From an uncultured Muribaculaceae bacterium (lineage in GTDB: Bacteria > Bacteroidota > Bacteroidia > Bacteroidales > Muribaculaceae), in assembly GCA_947173755.1 (NCBI GenBank), contig CAMWGM010000067.1:1-7399 (forward strand): DNA of 7,399 bases, written 5' to 3'. The first letter of the stretch is position 1. Each line of letters begins with the position of its first letter. The notes under the pieces are model-generated. The model saw only the letters and a program-made list of their open reading frames with translations, made no database searches and had not been told where the DNA came from. The position numbers and the translations under genes are program-made. Positions 1-6,648 of the stretch are shown here, in pieces.

Positions 1-12
1 AAAATCTTTCAT
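1..12 (-). CDS. 5' end of a gene following uxaB (candidate uxaC)
   Basis: On the minus strand the uxaB stop (TAA) is followed after 7 bp by ATG AAA GAT TTT, which reads M-K-D-F and then leaves the window. The tight spacing is what is expected of the next gene in the same operon. In Bacteroidota, uronate isomerase (UxaC), the enzyme one step before UxaB, often starts with a short Met-Lys-x-Phe type N-terminus and often sits beside uxaB. Four codons cannot identify a family, so the uxaC suggestion rests on pathway context only. A chance ATG is also possible. Confidence 0.3.
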
Positions 13-19
13 GCGCGGA

Positions 20-1504
20 TTATTCTACAACTTCCTTCACAACTTCGAGCATACCCTTCTTCTGGATCTCGTCGAGATAGTAGGTGACGAGGTCGGTCAG
101 GCCCGGCACTTCGTTGAGGTCACCCTGCACACCCCAGATGAGGTCCTTGGCACCGAGCACACCCTCGGCCACCTTGCGGGTGTCGCCGGTTGCCCAGAGT
201 TCGGTGAGAAGATCCATGATACGCTTGTCATCGTTGGGAACGATTTCGGTGCCGTCCTCGCGCTTGCCACCTTTATAATATGTGATGAGAGCAGCCAGAC
301 CGAGCACGAGACCCTTGGGAAGTTCGCCCTTGCGCTCGAGATAGGTCTTCAGACCGGGGAGATCACGGGTCTGATATTTCGGGAACGAGTTGAGCATGAT
401 CGAGGTGACCTGGTGATCAACGTAAGGATTGTTGAAACGCTCGAGCACGTCGGCACCGAATTTCTGCAGTTCTTCCATCGGGAGGTTGAGGGTCTGCATG
501 AGTTCGTCAAACTGCACTTTGTGGATGTACTTGCCGATGACGGGATGGTTGCATGCATCGCGGACGATGTTGACACCGCTGAGGAATGCAACGGGCGAGA
601 GCACGGTGTGCGGGCCGTTGAGCAGAGTCACCTTTCTTTCATGATAGGGAGCCTCGGAGTCGGTGATGAGAACCTGCAGACCTGCCTTCTCGGCGGGGAA
701 TTCCTCGCGGAGCTGTTCGATGGTCATGTTTGAAGCGCGTTCGATCACCCAGAGGTGGAAAGCCTCGCCTTGTACGACGACATTGTCCTGATAGCCCAGT
801 TTCTCCTGGATCTGCTTGATATCTTTGCGGGGGAATCCGGGAACGATGCGGTCGACGAGGGTCGAGCATACGAAACAGTGATCCTCGAACCATTTCTTGA
901 AGCCGTCATGATCGGCACCCAGTTCCTCTTTCCAGAGGTCGATATATTTGAAGATGCACTCCTTCAGATGGTGACCGTTTTCGAAGATAAGTTCGCAGGG
1001 CATGATGATGAAGCCCTTGTCGGGAGCACCGTTGAAGGTCTTGTAGCGACGGTAGAGGAGCTGGGTGAGTTTGCCGGGATATGACGAAGCGGGACGGTCG
1101 GAGAGTTTGCAGGCGGGATCGAAAGTGATGCCGGCCTCGGTGGTGTTCGAGATCACGAAGCGCATTTCGGGCTGGTCGGCCAGAGCGAAGAAAGCGTCAG
1201 TCTGGGTGAAGGGGCTGATGCCGCGGCTGATGACATCGATGCGGGTGAGCGAGTTGACCACTTCGCCATCGAGACGACCCTGGAGATTGACGTGATAGAG
1301 ACAGTCCTGACCCTGGAGAAGCTGCATTACGAAGGCATCGGGAGTGCCCTGCACGCAGACCACGCTCGAGTTGAAGGTGGTCTTGTCGTTCATATTCTTG
1401 ACGATCCAGTCAACGAAGGCGCGGAGGAAGTTACCTTCGCCAAACTGGATGATGCGTTCGGGAGCCACCGCTTTGGGGGCAGTCAGTTTGTTGAGAGCTT
1501 TCAT
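20..1504 (-). CDS. uxaB: Tagaturonate reductase (altronate oxidoreductase) UxaB
   Basis: This 494-residue cytoplasmic enzyme reduces D-tagaturonate to D-altronate with NADH, the second step of galacturonate breakdown after isomerisation by UxaC. It belongs to the polyol-specific long-chain dehydrogenase (mannitol dehydrogenase) family and is close in length to the E. coli protein of about 480 residues. An N-terminal Rossmann domain shows the nucleotide-binding stretch QFGEGNFLRAFVDW (residues 20-33), followed by VISNTTEAGI around 117-126. The C-terminal catalytic domain has the family signature K-x4-N-x2-H at K291, N296 and H299 (KVTLLNGPH). There is no signal peptide. The ATG at 1504 follows an A/T-rich 48-bp gap after the pectinesterase gene, so it is probably the third gene of the leftward operon. 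Its presence beside pectinases fits use of the galacturonate they release. Other family members (mannitol, fructuronate or arabinitol dehydrogenases) are less likely given the close UxaB-like N-terminus and the context. Confidence 0.95.
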   Translation of the reverse strand: MKALNKLTAPKAVAPERIIQFGEGNFLRAFVDWIVKNMNDKTTFNSSVVCVQGTPDAFVMQLLQGQDCLYHVNLQGRLDGEVVNSLTRIDVISRGISPFTQTDAFFALADQPEMRFVISNTTEAGITFDPACKLSDRPASSYPGKLTQLLYRRYKTFNGAPDKGFIIMPCELIFENGHHLKECIFKYIDLWKEELGADHDGFKKWFEDHCFVCSTLVDRIVPGFPRKDIKQIQEKLGYQDNVVVQGEAFHLWVIERASNMTIEQLREEFPAEKAGLQVLITDSEAPYHERKVTLLNGPHTVLSPVAFLSGVNIVRDACNHPVIGKYIHKVQFDELMQTLNLPMEELQKFGADVLERFNNPYVDHQVTSIMLNSFPKYQTRDLPGLKTYLERKGELPKGLVLGLAALITYYKGGKREDGTEIVPNDDKRIMDLLTELWATGDTRKVAEGVLGAKDLIWGVQGDLNEVPGLTDLVTYYLDEIQKKGMLEVVKEVVE

Positions 1505-1552
1505 GCTACAAAGATTATGATTGTTAAATTGTTATTTCTGAAAATTGATATC

Positions 1553-2515
1553 TCATTTCGTCTTGGGTGTCCAGACCGATTTCTGAGAGTAGACCTGATT
1601 TAGGTCGGTCAGACGGGCTGCGTCGTCGGCGCTGAGTTGCTTTGCCCATCCGACGCGGGCGGCCTTTTCTGCACCGGGACCTTTCGAGCCAAATTCGCCA
1701 TAGCGTGCCGTCTGCTCGTTCTCCGGTTTGCTCCAGTTGTGCCATCCCTCGGGACGTATATGGTCACCCATCTCACAATTGATGAACGCCGTATGGCCGT
1801 AAGGACGCCAGGGCCGGCCGAGATAAACCTGAGTCGCTTCAGGCTCGGCGGTCAGCCGGCAGTTGTCGAACACGTAACCCACCTCAACATCCTCAGGAGT
1901 CGAGGCTGCAGTGATATAACTGTTGATTTTCGAATGGATCTCGCAGTCCTTGAAATATGCGGTGGCCGGTCCGAAGATGAAGTCGGTGGTACCGTCGACA
2001 TAGCAGTTGTCAAAGAACAGGCGGGTGTATTTGCCACCTGTGAAAATGGTATCCTGATTGCCGAGGAAACGGCAGTTGCGGAACGTCAGTTTGTCGCCTT
2101 CGGTGTGAAGGGCAACAGCCTGACCGAGACGCGGGGCATTGTTCTCGATAGTCAGGTTTTCAAATTCTATATCCGAACCGTCTACTCTGACCGTATAGGT
2201 GCGGAACGTACCCATCTTGTCGATATTGGCATGATGGTCGTAGGTGATGATCGTCGTTTCAGGATCCTCACCCACAAACTTCACATTGGTCAGCCATGAA
2301 GGGATGACGATTTTCTCCTTGTAGACACCTGGAGCGATATGTACCGTCACATCATATTCCATGAATGCACGGATCCCTTCCAGACTTTCAGTAATGGTCC
2401 GGTAATCGCCCGAACCATCCTGTGCTACATAAATGTCGCGTTTCCACTGATCTGCTGCGGCCATGCTGATCACTGCGCCGAGCATTATCAGAAATGAAAT
2501 AAGGCGGAGTTTCAT
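1553..2515 (-). CDS. Secreted pectinesterase (pectin methylesterase, CE8)
   Basis: The 320-residue protein removes methyl esters from the galacturonic acid units of homogalacturonan, releasing methanol and making the chain accessible to polygalacturonase. A signal peptide covers residues 1 to about 21 (basic MKLR, hydrophobic core, AAA near the end) and has no lipobox. The rest is the single right-handed beta-helix CE8 domain, starting at the YVAQDGSGDYRTI motif (29-41). Family residues are all visible: Q132 in GQAVALH, Q154-D155 in GNQDT (acid/base Asp), the nucleophile D178 in DFIFG, and R234 and W236 in LGRPW. By analogy with characterised CE8 enzymes it should be active. The gene starts 30 bp after the GH43 stop, with a very A/T-rich leader just before the ATG and no Shine-Dalgarno sequence. 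It is probably the second gene of the leftward operon. Confidence 0.95.
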   Translation of the reverse strand: MKLRLISFLIMLGAVISMAAADQWKRDIYVAQDGSGDYRTITESLEGIRAFMEYDVTVHIAPGVYKEKIVIPSWLTNVKFVGEDPETTIITYDHHANIDKMGTFRTYTVRVDGSDIEFENLTIENNAPRLGQAVALHTEGDKLTFRNCRFLGNQDTIFTGGKYTRLFFDNCYVDGTTDFIFGPATAYFKDCEIHSKINSYITAASTPEDVEVGYVFDNCRLTAEPEATQVYLGRPWRPYGHTAFINCEMGDHIRPEGWHNWSKPENEQTARYGEFGSKGPGAEKAARVGWAKQLSADDAARLTDLNQVYSQKSVWTPKTK

Positions 2516-2545
2516 TATAATATAATAATGTGGTATGGGTTAAAC

Positions 2546-4234
2546 TTATTTGGTGATTCGGAACCAGTCAACGTCCAGCCAACCTGAATCGTTGCTTGCC
2601 CAGGGACGCGAACAGAACAGGCCGACCTTGGCGCCGATCCAATGTCCCTCCTTCACTTTGAAAGGTGTTCCGATATTCTTAAACTTCTTTCCGTCGAGAC
2701 TGTAGGAGAATGTCGCTTCACACTGGTAGTCCCCCTTCGAGGAAGGTTTCTTGGCTCCGGTCATTTTCACCGAGACTCTCAGCCAGACGTCAGCGTCAGG
2801 ATCGGCGAGTTTAACGGCCTCCACCTCTTTCTCCTCTTTTCCTTTGCTGGCCTGATAATTTTCTCCTTCGACGAGATAGATGCCGTCCTGACGGCTTTCG
2901 AGCGCGAGGTCGGCATAGTCATAGCCCATCACCAAGAGGCCTCCCTTCTCGCCGACGATAGTCTCGCCGTTTCTCTTACGGGGACAGAATTTCACCTTTG
3001 CTGTCGCAGTGAAGTTTTCTGCCGGGAATTTCTGCAGAAGCATGTTGGCCTCGTCATAGTGGCTCTTTGCATCGGGAGTATGATGACTGAACAGACGCAG
3101 TGTCCCGGTGTTGGCCTCACAGAAATACCAGAGAGCCGAAGGGTTTCCGTTCCACTGCCACTGCTTGCCGAGTTCTATCGAGTCAAATTCATCGCTCTCC
3201 TGAGGATTGACGGCAGGATATGTCTTGCCGACTGTAGGTTTACGGTAGGTGGCCACAGGTTCGCCCCGGCCGTCGCCGTCAGGATCTACGCCGATAACAG
3301 GCCATCCGTTTGCAAGCCACTTCATGGGCTGCAGATGCACCACACGTCCGTAAGGACCTTTGTCCTGAAAATGTATGAACCAGTCCTCCTTGCCGTCGGG
3401 AGTGTCGATCCATGCTCCCTGGTGAGGACCGTTGATGTCGGTGGTGCCCTGATCCATGACGTTCATCACTTCATAGGGACCCCAGATATTTTTAGAGCGG
3501 AGCACTTCCTGCCAGCCGGTGGCCACACCACCGGCGGGCGAGAAGATGTAATACCATCCGTCGCGCTTGTAGATCTTGGCTCCTTCTATAGTTTCGTTTT
3601 CTATATGTCCGTCATATATCATGCGGTCCTGACCTATGGTCGACTTTCCGTCGGGAGTCATCTCGATCATGCCGAGAATACTCTTCACTCCCGCACGCGA
3701 CCCTGCATAACCGTGGGCGATGTATGCGCGGCCATCCTCGTCCCAGAGCGGACATGTGTCGATTATTCCTTTCGCTTTATGCACATGCACGAGCGGTTCC
3801 CAGGGACCGGCCGGATCTTTGGCCTTTGTCATGAATATGCCGAGATCAGGATCGCCGTAATAGATATAGAATTCGCCGTTATGATAGCGGATGGCAGGAG
3901 CCCAGACAGCGTTGCCGTGCTGTACGTCGGGACCTACCTGCGCATATTCGGGCATCTCTGCGATCGCATGACCGATGAGAGTCCAGTTGACAAGATCTTT
4001 GGAGTGGAGGACGGGCAGACCGGGGATATTGTTGAAACTCGAGGCGGTCATATAATAGTCATCGCCCACTCTGACCACGTCAGGGTCGGAGTAGTCAGCG
4101 TTTATCACGGGATTGCGGTAATTGCCGTTTCCAAGGTCGGGTTGATAGACTGCGCTTGTGTCGGCCATAGCCGGAAATACAGCATAAAAGGCTGTGGCAA
4201 ATGACAGAAGACCGAGTCTAAGGTAATTTTTCAT
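2546..4234 (-). CDS. Secreted GH43 glycosidase with C-terminal beta-sandwich domain
   Basis: The protein has 562 residues from the chosen start. GH43 enzymes remove alpha-L-arabinofuranosyl or beta-D-xylosyl groups, so in this pectin context it may trim arabinan, RG-I side chains or xylogalacturonan; the exact substrate cannot be read from sequence. Residues 1 to about 24 form a signal peptide (AMA before D25). The five-bladed propeller spans about 38-330, with the expected acids: base D50 in YSDPDVV, pKa-modulating D128 in YYGDPD, and acid E217 in TIEGAKIY. A DPDGDG loop at 317-322 resembles a calcium-binding loop. Residues 348-562 look like the concanavalin-like C-terminal domain common in GH43 xylosidases and arabinofuranosidases. 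An in-frame ATG at 4339 would add 35 residues, but it lies upstream of the putative promoter and would bury the signal peptide, so 4234 is preferred. It is the first gene of the leftward operon. Confidence 0.93.
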   Translation of the reverse strand: MKNYLRLGLLSFATAFYAVFPAMADTSAVYQPDLGNGNYRNPVINADYSDPDVVRVGDDYYMTASSFNNIPGLPVLHSKDLVNWTLIGHAIAEMPEYAQVGPDVQHGNAVWAPAIRYHNGEFYIYYGDPDLGIFMTKAKDPAGPWEPLVHVHKAKGIIDTCPLWDEDGRAYIAHGYAGSRAGVKSILGMIEMTPDGKSTIGQDRMIYDGHIENETIEGAKIYKRDGWYYIFSPAGGVATGWQEVLRSKNIWGPYEVMNVMDQGTTDINGPHQGAWIDTPDGKEDWFIHFQDKGPYGRVVHLQPMKWLANGWPVIGVDPDGDGRGEPVATYRKPTVGKTYPAVNPQESDEFDSIELGKQWQWNGNPSALWYFCEANTGTLRLFSHHTPDAKSHYDEANMLLQKFPAENFTATAKVKFCPRKRNGETIVGEKGGLLVMGYDYADLALESRQDGIYLVEGENYQASKGKEEKEVEAVKLADPDADVWLRVSVKMTGAKKPSSKGDYQCEATFSYSLDGKKFKNIGTPFKVKEGHWIGAKVGLFCSRPWASNDSGWLDVDWFRITK

Positions 4235-4251
4235 TGATATATAAGGTACTA

Positions 4252-4292
4252 AATGCCTATCGGGCCGAAACATTAAGCCATAGACGGGCATT
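4252..4292 (-). promoter_or_regulatory. Possible stem-loop in the 5' leader of the GH43 transcript
   Basis: Three nested complementary segments lie in the predicted 5' untranslated region. AATGC at 4252-4256 pairs with GCATT at 4288-4292. CTAT at 4257-4260 pairs with ATAG at 4280-4283. GGC at 4263-4265 pairs with GCC at 4277-4279. This leaves an 11-nt loop, one 4-nt bulge and one 2-nt bulge, for 12 pairs in all. The base of the structure is about 17 nt before the GH43 start codon, so it could affect ribosome access. The stems are short and were found by eye without folding energies, and no known riboswitch class is recognised. Confidence 0.33.
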
Positions 4293-4309
4293 GATGATAA
4301 AATTTCCCC

Positions 4310-4340
4310 CAAAGTTAATAAAAAATCCACATTCCCCAAT
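4310..4340 (-). promoter_or_regulatory. Putative Bacteroidetes promoter for the leftward pectin operon
   Basis: On the minus strand TAACTTTG (4317 to 4310) matches the Bacteroidetes -7 consensus TAnnTTTG perfectly. A weaker -33 box, ATTG (4340 to 4337, consensus TTTG), lies 19 nt upstream. Transcription would start near 4305, giving a leader of about 70 nt before the GH43 ATG at 4234. This placement is part of the case against the longer GH43 reading frame from 4339. The assignment is by consensus match only. Confidence 0.6.
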
Positions 4341-4351
4341 CATTTTACCCG

Positions 4352-4371
4352 GAAAAATATCGAAAAATATC
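4352..4371. repeat. Perfect 10-bp tandem repeat between the divergent promoters
   Basis: GAAAAATATC occurs twice head to tail (4352-4361 and 4362-4371). It sits between the two putative divergent promoters, about 35 bp upstream of the leftward -7 box. The A5 tracts repeat at exactly one helical turn, so the DNA may be curved here. Alternatively, the pair may be a direct-repeat operator for a hybrid two-component or AraC-type regulator. A/T-rich intergenic DNA makes short repeats less surprising, so a function is only inferred. Confidence 0.5.
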
Positions 4372-4418
4372 TCCACTCAAAGACCATCCGGTTTCCCGGC
4401 AGAGTGATACTGATAACT

Positions 4419-4450
4419 TTTGGTCATAAATAAAAAAAACACTAACTTTG
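4419..4450 (+). promoter_or_regulatory. Putative Bacteroidetes promoter for CE12-GH28-murB
   Basis: TTTG at 4419-4422 and TAACTTTG at 4443-4450 match the -33 and -7 consensus boxes of the Bacteroidetes primary sigma factor, with a 20-nt spacer containing an A-rich run. Transcription would start near 4455, leaving a leader of about 57 nt that is pyrimidine-rich and has no Shine-Dalgarno sequence before the ATG at 4512. The -7 box is identical in sequence to that of the divergent operon. Confidence 0.68.
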
Positions 4451-4511
4451 TGAAATCTATTCATCTCGCCTCATTCCGGCCAACCTCCTATTCATACAAC
4501 ATCTTTCATCG

Positions 4512-5366
4512 ATGAAACGTCTTAAATCATTCGTGTTCGCTCTCGCGCTGCCTCTTATGGCTGCTGCCGCCGAACCCGCCGATACTGTCACAGTGTTCAT
4601 GATCGGCGACTCCACCATGGCTAACAAACCTCTTGAAAAAGAAAATCAGGAACGCGGTTGGGGTCAGATGCTTCCCATCTATCTGACAGGCCCCGTAAAG
4701 GTCGACAATCATGCGGTCAACGGCCGTTCATCGAAATCGTTTCTCGACGAAGGCCGCTGGGATGTAGTGAAGCAGAAGATACGCCCTGGAGATTACGTGA
4801 TTATCCAGTTCGGTCATAACGACGAGAAAAGCAAAGACCCGAGCCGCTACACTGCTCCCGGCACGACTTTCGACGACAATCTGCGCCTCTACGTCAACGA
4901 GACGCTTGCTCTCGGAGCTACTCCCGTACTGATGAATTCAATCGCACGCCGCAACTTCCCTGCCGGCAGTGAGGATCTCGCCTCCGACAGCGACGATCAT
5001 CCCAAGGAATGGAATGTCGGTCTGAGCGAGATGCCCCGCGAGGGAAAGAAACTTGTCGACACTCACGGTGCTTATCTCGATTCGCCCCGACGCGTGGCCG
5101 AGGAAACCGGTGTCACTTTCATCGATCTCAATGCACAGACCATGGATCTTGTCGGGCAGATGGGTCCTGAGTTTTCTAAAAACATCTTCATGTGGATCCC
5201 GGTCGACACCTACGAATTCTGCCCGAACGGAAAGGTTGACAACACCCATCTCAATATCCTCGGTGCGATCATAGTGGCCCGTCTTGCCGCCGATCAGCTG
5301 GGTCGGAAGGTGCCGGGGTTGCGTCCATACATCAGGAAAGAAGTCTATAATCTCAATGCCCGTTAA
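4512..5366 (+). CDS. Secreted SGNH acetylesterase, rhamnogalacturonan acetylesterase type (CE12)
   Basis: This 284-residue esterase probably removes acetyl groups from rhamnogalacturonan or homogalacturonan, opening the backbone to GH28 enzymes. A signal peptide covers residues 1 to about 20 (MKRLK, hydrophobic core, AAAA) with no lipobox. The SGNH/GDSL blocks are complete: nucleophile S34 in MIGDSTM, oxyanion-hole G71 in NHAVNGRSS, N103 in FGHNDEK, and the catalytic pair D243 and H246 in VDNTHLN. The lack of a classical GDSL leucine and the DNTH ending are typical of the CE12 group. The protein is somewhat longer than the fungal enzyme, with extra sequence around 145-185. It is the first gene of the rightward operon, with the GH28 gene starting 10 bp after its stop. 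The substrate could also be another acetylated plant polymer such as xylan. Confidence 0.92.
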   Translation: MKRLKSFVFALALPLMAAAAEPADTVTVFMIGDSTMANKPLEKENQERGWGQMLPIYLTGPVKVDNHAVNGRSSKSFLDEGRWDVVKQKIRPGDYVIIQFGHNDEKSKDPSRYTAPGTTFDDNLRLYVNETLALGATPVLMNSIARRNFPAGSEDLASDSDDHPKEWNVGLSEMPREGKKLVDTHGAYLDSPRRVAEETGVTFIDLNAQTMDLVGQMGPEFSKNIFMWIPVDTYEFCPNGKVDNTHLNILGAIIVARLAADQLGRKVPGLRPYIRKEVYNLNAR

Positions 5367-5376
5367 ACATCCCGCC

Positions 5377-6648
5377 ATGCGACTCCGGATAACCGTTCTT
5401 ATCACACTTCTCTGTGCGTTGGCTATTACAGCACAGGCGAAAGACTATATAATCACCGACTTTGGTGTCTCAACCGACTCAACCATAATTCAGTCCGAAG
5501 CAATTCAGGCTGTCATCGACCGCGCCGAGGCCGAGGGAGGTGGACGTATCGTCATCCCCAAGGGTACATTCCTCACCGGGGCACTCTTCTTCAAACCGGG
5601 CACATCGCTCCACATCGAGGAAGGTGCCACCATAAAGGCTATCGACGACATCGCTTATTACCCTCTAATCCCCTCGCGCATGGAGGGGCGCAGCATCTAC
5701 TATCACGCAGCGGTCATCAATGCCTATTATGTCGACAATTTCTCTATCACTGGCAAAGGTATCGTCAACGGCAATGCGGCGAAGTTCTGGGATGAATTCT
5801 GGGCTCTCCGTGCCGAGCGACGCAAGATAGGCAAATCGTGCACTAACCTTGAGGTACGCCGTCCGCGCCTCGTTTTCCTCTGGGGTTGCGACAACCTCAC
5901 GATTTCAGGTGTGCAGTTGCGCAACTCGGCCTTCTGGACCACCCATCTCTATCAATGCGAGAACGTGCTGATTGAAAATGTCACTTTGTTTGCACCCACC
6001 AAGCCGGTCAAAGCCCCGTCGAGTGATGCCATCGACCTCGATGTGTGTCGGAATGTGGTGGTGCGCGGATGTTATATCGACTGCAACGACGATGCTGTCT
6101 GCATCAAGGGAGGCAAAGGTGTCTACGCAAATGTCTCGGCGGAGAACGGCCTCGTTGAAAACGTGCTTGTCGAAAACTGTCACTTCGGTCCCAATTGCCA
6201 CGGGACAGTCACACTCGGAAGTGAATGCGTGCATGCACGCAACATCACGCTCCGCAACTGTACCGTAGATACCCACACGACGATTCTGCGTCTAAAGATG
6301 CGTCCTGACACGTATCAGATCTACGAAAAAATAACTATCAGCGGTGTCAAAGGTGTCACCGGCTCTGTCATTGAGATGAAGCCCTGGAAACAATTCTTCG
6401 ACCTCGAAGGCTCCGATCTCAAGCCCTTCGGACAGGTAAGCGATATCCTCATCGAAAATGTCGAGGCTGAGGTCGATTATGTCGGTACAATAGCCGGAAA
6501 TCCCGAAGACACGGTGAAGAATTTCGTGATGCGCGACATGAAACTGACAACATCCAACAAGGATGCCGGTTTTGTCTGCAAATATCCGAACGTGATTGTC
6601 GAGAATGTAACCCTCAACGGAACACTTGTCAAAAATCCGGCCAGGTGA
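5377..6648 (+). CDS. Secreted GH28 polygalacturonase-like enzyme
   Basis: The 423-residue protein is an inverting glycosidase family member that hydrolyses galacturonic acid linkages in homogalacturonan or rhamnogalacturonan. A signal peptide (residues 1 to about 21, ending AQA before K22) has no lipobox. A beta-helix fold is suggested by repeated short N/V/I strands. An N-terminal segment (about 24-95) has the family-typical pattern ending GTFLTGALFFKPGTSLHIEEGA. Catalytic acids are visible at D217 (SSDAID, in place of NTD) and D238-D239 (NDDAVCIKGG). H275 lies in CHG rather than GHG, and R305-L306-K307 matches the RIK motif conservatively. The mature chain contains 12 cysteines. The frame stays open upstream to an ATG at 5284 inside the acetylesterase gene, and another ATG lies at 5356; 5377 is chosen because it begins directly at the signal peptide, 10 bp after the previous stop. 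The stop codon overlaps the murB start. Exo versus endo action, and galacturonan versus rhamnogalacturonan, cannot be settled. Confidence 0.93.
   Translation: MRLRITVLITLLCALAITAQAKDYIITDFGVSTDSTIIQSEAIQAVIDRAEAEGGGRIVIPKGTFLTGALFFKPGTSLHIEEGATIKAIDDIAYYPLIPSRMEGRSIYYHAAVINAYYVDNFSITGKGIVNGNAAKFWDEFWALRAERRKIGKSCTNLEVRRPRLVFLWGCDNLTISGVQLRNSAFWTTHLYQCENVLIENVTLFAPTKPVKAPSSDAIDLDVCRNVVVRGCYIDCNDDAVCIKGGKGVYANVSAENGLVENVLVENCHFGPNCHGTVTLGSECVHARNITLRNCTVDTHTTILRLKMRPDTYQIYEKITISGVKGVTGSVIEMKPWKQFFDLEGSDLKPFGQVSDILIENVEAEVDYVGTIAGNPEDTVKNFVMRDMKLTTSNKDAGFVCKYPNVIVENVTLNGTLVKNPAR

Noticed and set aside
11..733. A 240-codon open frame on the plus strand opposite uxaB
   Set aside because: The minus strand carries an unmistakable full-length UxaB with its catalytic motif, so the plus-strand frame is a shadow.
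1509..1517. Near match to a -7 box (minus strand TAATCTTTG) before uxaB
   Set aside because: It has three bases rather than two between TA and TTTG, and it ends only a few bases before the start codon, too close for a normal leader.
1520..1534. Two copies of ATTGTTA separated by one base in the gap before uxaB
   Set aside because: The gap is short and strongly A/T-rich, so a 7-bp repeat is not surprising, and no promoter box or stem accompanies it.
1637..2299. A 220-codon open frame on the plus strand opposite the pectinesterase
   Set aside because: The minus strand encodes a complete CE8 enzyme with all catalytic residues; the antisense frame has no recognisable features.
2642..4204. A 520-codon open frame on the plus strand, antisense to the GH43 gene
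   Set aside because: It lies fully inside a clear GH43 gene, its translation shows no recognisable domain, and such long antisense frames arise from the codon bias of GC-rich genes. No promoter was seen for it.
4235..4339. N-terminal extension of the GH43 protein to an ATG at 4339
   Set aside because: The extension lies over and upstream of the putative promoter and would put 35 residues before an otherwise clean signal peptide.
4388..4399. Small palindrome CCGG-TTTC-CCGG in the intergenic region
   Set aside because: Four-base arms are expected by chance and do not line up with the promoter boxes in a convincing way.
5284..5376. N-terminal extension of the GH28 protein into the acetylesterase gene
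   Set aside because: The extra residues are the acetylesterase C-terminal coding region read in another frame; the signal peptide begins at 5377.
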